From IOR16 sp963521065 (GTDB lineage: Bacteria; Bacillota; Clostridia; Peptostreptococcales; Anaerovoracaceae): a stretch of DNA of 64,000 nucleotides. This document shows positions 61,069 to 64,000 of the stretch, one piece after another (positions within the stretch are counted from its first letter, which is position 1; every line of letters begins with the position of its first letter). The stretch covers positions 150,345-214,344 of the forward strand of contig CAUQTI010000003.1 of the NCBI GenBank assembly GCA_963521065.1, read 5' to 3'. Under the pieces are notes generated by a model. That model was not told where the DNA came from. It saw only the letters and a list, made by a program, of their open reading frames with translations, and searched no databases. The translations under genes and the position numbers were made by a program.

Positions 61069-61208
61069 TTCACCACTCCTTCGACCTTCCTTTTCTTCTT
61101 ATTATGCACGCTTCCCTTAGAAAAAACAACGATATTTTAGGACAAAGCAGCATAAGAGGAAAGGCTCGTACATAAAGTTATATTGAGAAACAAATAAGGA
61201 GAAAAATC

Positions 61209-63935
61209 ATGTTAAATACGATGAGTGTGAAAAATTTAAAAGCAATTTCGGGCCTTGACAGAACGCAAGTCGCCCTCTCCAGAGAGAAACACGGCTCGAA
61301 TGAAATCACCCCTAAAAAACGCAACAGCTTTTTCAAACAATATCTAAGCAGCTTTGGCGATCCTCTCATTCAAATACTATTGGCCGCTTTAGCGCTGGAT
61401 GTTATCTTCCTCTTCCGAGATGCTGATTGGATGGAAGCGGGTGGCATCGCAATTGCCGTGTTTTTATCTACTTTTGTCTCTACGATTTCTGAATACGGAA
61501 GTGAGGCTGCTTTTCTAAAGCTAATGCAGGAAGCAGACTGCATTCAATGCCGTGTCCTTCGTGAAGGAAATGTAAAATCCGTAAGCCTGAAAGAAATTGT
61601 TGTAGGAGATTATATTCTACTGCAGGCCGGTGAAAAAATTCCGGCAGACGGAGTGCTTGTTTCCGGTCATCTCAAAGTAGACCAATCTGCATTAAACGGG
61701 GAAACTGCAGAAGCTTCTAAAAGTGCTTCTGCACACCCAGCCACCTTTATCCCTCCGCAAGAGTGGGAGCTCTTATCTCCTTCTCAGGTGTTCCGCGGAA
61801 GTATTGTAGATGACGGCGAAGCGATGATGCAGACCCTGCGTGTGGGAGATATGACCTTTTACGGACATATGGCACGGGAAGTACAAGATGAAACACGGGA
61901 CAGCCCTTTAAAGGTGAAGCTTTCCGGACTTGCAAAAAGTATCAGCAAGCTTGGATACTGCGCGGCAGCCTTGATTGCGGTATCTGATTTATTTTGTGAG
62001 ATTGTACTTTCCCAACAGCCCTTCACTTCACTTTTAGATATTTCTCTGCCCAGTCTTTACCAATTTACAGAGTACCTTCTCCATGCCCTGACACTAGCAA
62101 TTACAATCGTTGTTGTCGCAGTTCCGGAAGGACTTCCAATGATGATTACTGTCGTTTTATCCTCCAACATGCTTCGTATGCTCGCAGACCAAGTCATGGT
62201 AAGGAAATTAGTCGGCATAGAAACGTCGGGGAGTTTAAATCTTTTATTTACAGATAAGACGGGCACCCTGACGGAAGGGAAACTCAGTGTAAATAAATTC
62301 ATCTTAGGTGATAGCAGTACACTGTCAAAAGAGCCGCAGCATTCTTCTCCACTTTTACAATTACTCTGCCTGTCTGCCTTTTACAATACCTCCAGCACGC
62401 TTTCTGACGGGAAAGCTCTCGGCGGTAATGCGACAGACCGAGCTTTGTCCGAATACATCACTCCTTTTTTAGATGAAGAAATGAATGCTTTTTTATCCTC
62501 TCATGAAAAAGAAGATTTTCTTCCGTTTAACAGCACACAAAAATTTTCTGCGGTTCAGCTCGCAGGAAAAGAAAACATAACTCTGCTGAAAGGCGCACCT
62601 GAAGCAATCCTTCCTCACTGTGCTCAATATTGCAATGAGCAGGGTGAAAACTTTCCATTTAGTAACTCCAATGCTTTGGAAAACATCTGGAAAGACATGA
62701 CTAAAAAAGCAAGCCGTGTTCTTGCCATTACCTTATCAAAAAAACCACTCAGTCAAATCATCCTCCCTGCTGAAAAGGAAGGCAGCTTTAAAATTGCCGC
62801 GTCTGATTTAACGCTGGTTGCATTGGTTGCAATTACAGATATTCTTCGTCCTGAAGTTCCAGCCGCTGTGAAGGAAGTACAGGAAGCCGGCATCCAAATC
62901 GTTATGATGACGGGAGATAACCGGGAAACAGCCGCGGCGATTGCAGAAAAAGCAGGCTTACTTAACGGCGCAGACAAGAAAATTTTTACCAGCACCGATT
63001 TAATGAAAATGACGGATGATGAGCTAAAAAAGGTTTTGCCCTCGACCGCCGTCATCGCACGGGCCCTTCCCACAGATAAAAGCCGCTTAGTAAAGGTCGC
63101 ACACGATATGAACCTTGTCGTAGGAATGACCGGTGACGGCATCAATGACGCTCCTGCATTGAAAAAAGCAGACGTCGGATTTTCTATGGGTGACGGAACA
63201 GAAGTGGCAAAAGAAGCCAGTGACATCGTAATTTTGGACAATAATTTCACTTCGATTGCAAAAGCCGTTTTATATGGAAGAACGATTTTTAAAAGCATAA
63301 GAAAATTTATCGTTTTTCAGCTCACTATGAACCTCTGTGCAGTTGGTGTCTCTCTTTTATGCCCTTTTTTAGGCTTTGATACTCCAATTACAATCACACA
63401 GATGCTTTGGGTAAACATTATCATGGATACGCTTGCCGGGCTAGCTTTTGCCGGAGAACCGCCGCTTAAGGAATATATGAAGGAACGTCCAAAAAAACGG
63501 GACGAAGCCGTATTGAACATTGACATGATTGAGCAAATCCTTTATATGGGGTCTTTCACAATCGCTCTTTGTATCCTCTTTTTAAAACATCCCTGGTTCT
63601 CTGCATTTTTTCACGCCGAGGTAACACCTCTGCGATTTTTAACCGCCTTTTTCTGCTTGTTTATCTTCTGCGGTATTTTCAACAGCTTCAATGCTCGTAC
63701 ACACCGCCTGAATCTGACAGCACACTTAGGGCATAATCCAGGATTCATCAGCATTATGGCATTAATCTCTATCGTTCAAATTTTCCTTATTTTCTTCGGC
63801 GGTGAAATCTTCCGGACTTGCCCTTTAACGATAAAAGAATTATTGTTAATCATGCTTCTTGCCTCCCTCGTTATTCCAATGGATCTGCTGCGCAAGCTGT
63901 GGCTGAGACTTCACAACCGTCAAGGTGCCTTATAA
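61209..63935 (+). CDS. P-type Ca2+-type cation-transporting ATPase
   Basis: A 908-residue P-type ATPase of the P2 (SERCA/PMCA-like) group. TGE-type actuator motif is NGETAE near 163, the ion-site segment VPEGLP lies near 308, the phosphorylated aspartate is D349 in DKTGTLTEGK, KGAPE is in the nucleotide domain, and GDGINDAPALKKADVG in the hinge. About ten helices are visible. It probably exports Ca2+ (or Mn2+) with ATP. Start follows AAGGAG. It is divergent from the giant multidomain gene. Confidence 0.92.
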   Translation: MLNTMSVKNLKAISGLDRTQVALSREKHGSNEITPKKRNSFFKQYLSSFGDPLIQILLAALALDVIFLFRDADWMEAGGIAIAVFLSTFVSTISEYGSEAAFLKLMQEADCIQCRVLREGNVKSVSLKEIVVGDYILLQAGEKIPADGVLVSGHLKVDQSALNGETAEASKSASAHPATFIPPQEWELLSPSQVFRGSIVDDGEAMMQTLRVGDMTFYGHMAREVQDETRDSPLKVKLSGLAKSISKLGYCAAALIAVSDLFCEIVLSQQPFTSLLDISLPSLYQFTEYLLHALTLAITIVVVAVPEGLPMMITVVLSSNMLRMLADQVMVRKLVGIETSGSLNLLFTDKTGTLTEGKLSVNKFILGDSSTLSKEPQHSSPLLQLLCLSAFYNTSSTLSDGKALGGNATDRALSEYITPFLDEEMNAFLSSHEKEDFLPFNSTQKFSAVQLAGKENITLLKGAPEAILPHCAQYCNEQGENFPFSNSNALENIWKDMTKKASRVLAITLSKKPLSQIILPAEKEGSFKIAASDLTLVALVAITDILRPEVPAAVKEVQEAGIQIVMMTGDNRETAAAIAEKAGLLNGADKKIFTSTDLMKMTDDELKKVLPSTAVIARALPTDKSRLVKVAHDMNLVVGMTGDGINDAPALKKADVGFSMGDGTEVAKEASDIVILDNNFTSIAKAVLYGRTIFKSIRKFIVFQLTMNLCAVGVSLLCPFLGFDTPITITQMLWVNIIMDTLAGLAFAGEPPLKEYMKERPKKRDEAVLNIDMIEQILYMGSFTIALCILFLKHPWFSAFFHAEVTPLRFLTAFFCLFIFCGIFNSFNARTHRLNLTAHLGHNPGFISIMALISIVQIFLIFFGGEIFRTCPLTIKELLLIMLLASLVIPMDLLRKLWLRLHNRQGAL

Positions 63936-64000
63936 ATTCCACAGCCACGACAAACGCATGAATATTTTTAAGTATTTATAAGAATGAGAAAAGTGTATAA

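Noticed and set aside
63936..64000. Features after the P-type ATPase gene
   Set aside because: Only 65 bases are available; no terminator, gene or repeat unit can be supported.

Overview
The window looks like a chromosomal segment of a low-GC anaerobic Bacillota (class Clostridia). The evidence is AGGAGG-type ribosome binding sites throughout, T-box, THI-box and yjdF-type RNA switches, a sigma-54/TRAP catabolic island, a phenylacetate-CoA ligase paired with an ACT protein as in amino-acid-fermenting clostridia, and an F-type ATPase operon in the order a-c-b-delta-alpha-gamma-beta-epsilon. A family such as Anaerovoracaceae or a relative is possible but is only inference. I see no rRNA, tRNA, CRISPR array, prophage or insertion sequence.

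Left part (1-16.7 kb). A YjdF protein runs off the left edge behind its leader RNA, followed by an HD-GYP protein. A T-box leader with a probable Phe (UUC) specifier precedes phenylacetate-CoA ligase and an ACT-domain protein, and a 45-residue Cys-rich membrane peptide is encoded antisense in the leader gap. Next come a PC4-like protein, a block of about 101-bp tandem repeats, an ABC-F ATPase and a PHP phosphoesterase. A catabolic island follows: a ureohydrolase plus a TRAP transporter behind a sigma-54 promoter, its divergent enhancer-binding activator with twin dyad sites, an aminotransferase plus an ornithine cyclodeaminase-like enzyme, and a PucR-type regulator.

Middle (16.7-38.2 kb). The complete ATP synthase operon, a LysR regulator, a DJ-1 protein and an IF-3 that probably starts at AUU and lacks the usual rpmI-rplT partners. 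Then a zinc-ribbon peptide, a purine salvage/uptake operon (xpt with a BMP-type ABC importer), an HD protein with a chloramphenicol acetyltransferase homologue, a TPP-riboswitch-controlled thiamine/precursor uptake operon and TypA. A second, inverted copy of the tandem repeat family lies just upstream of typA.

Right part (38.2-64 kb). An amidase-like protein that lost key residues, PlsC, a methyltransferase, two uncharacterised proteins, a polar amino-acid ABC importer with a possible leader attenuator, DUF2207/LemA, uracil-DNA glycosylase, a radical SAM protein, and a LysR/YeiH divergent pair separated by a 50-bp AT-rich perfect palindrome. Last is a tight five-gene operon headed by a 1620-residue protein that joins HD, helical-repeat, nucleotidyltransferase, GNAT-like and phosphoribosyltransferase-like modules. 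It is followed by an LDH/MDH-like protein, a flavodoxin-like protein, MutY and an aldehyde dehydrogenase. A Ca2+-type P-type ATPase closes the window. The five-gene operon, the repeat family and the sigma-54 island are the least explained parts.
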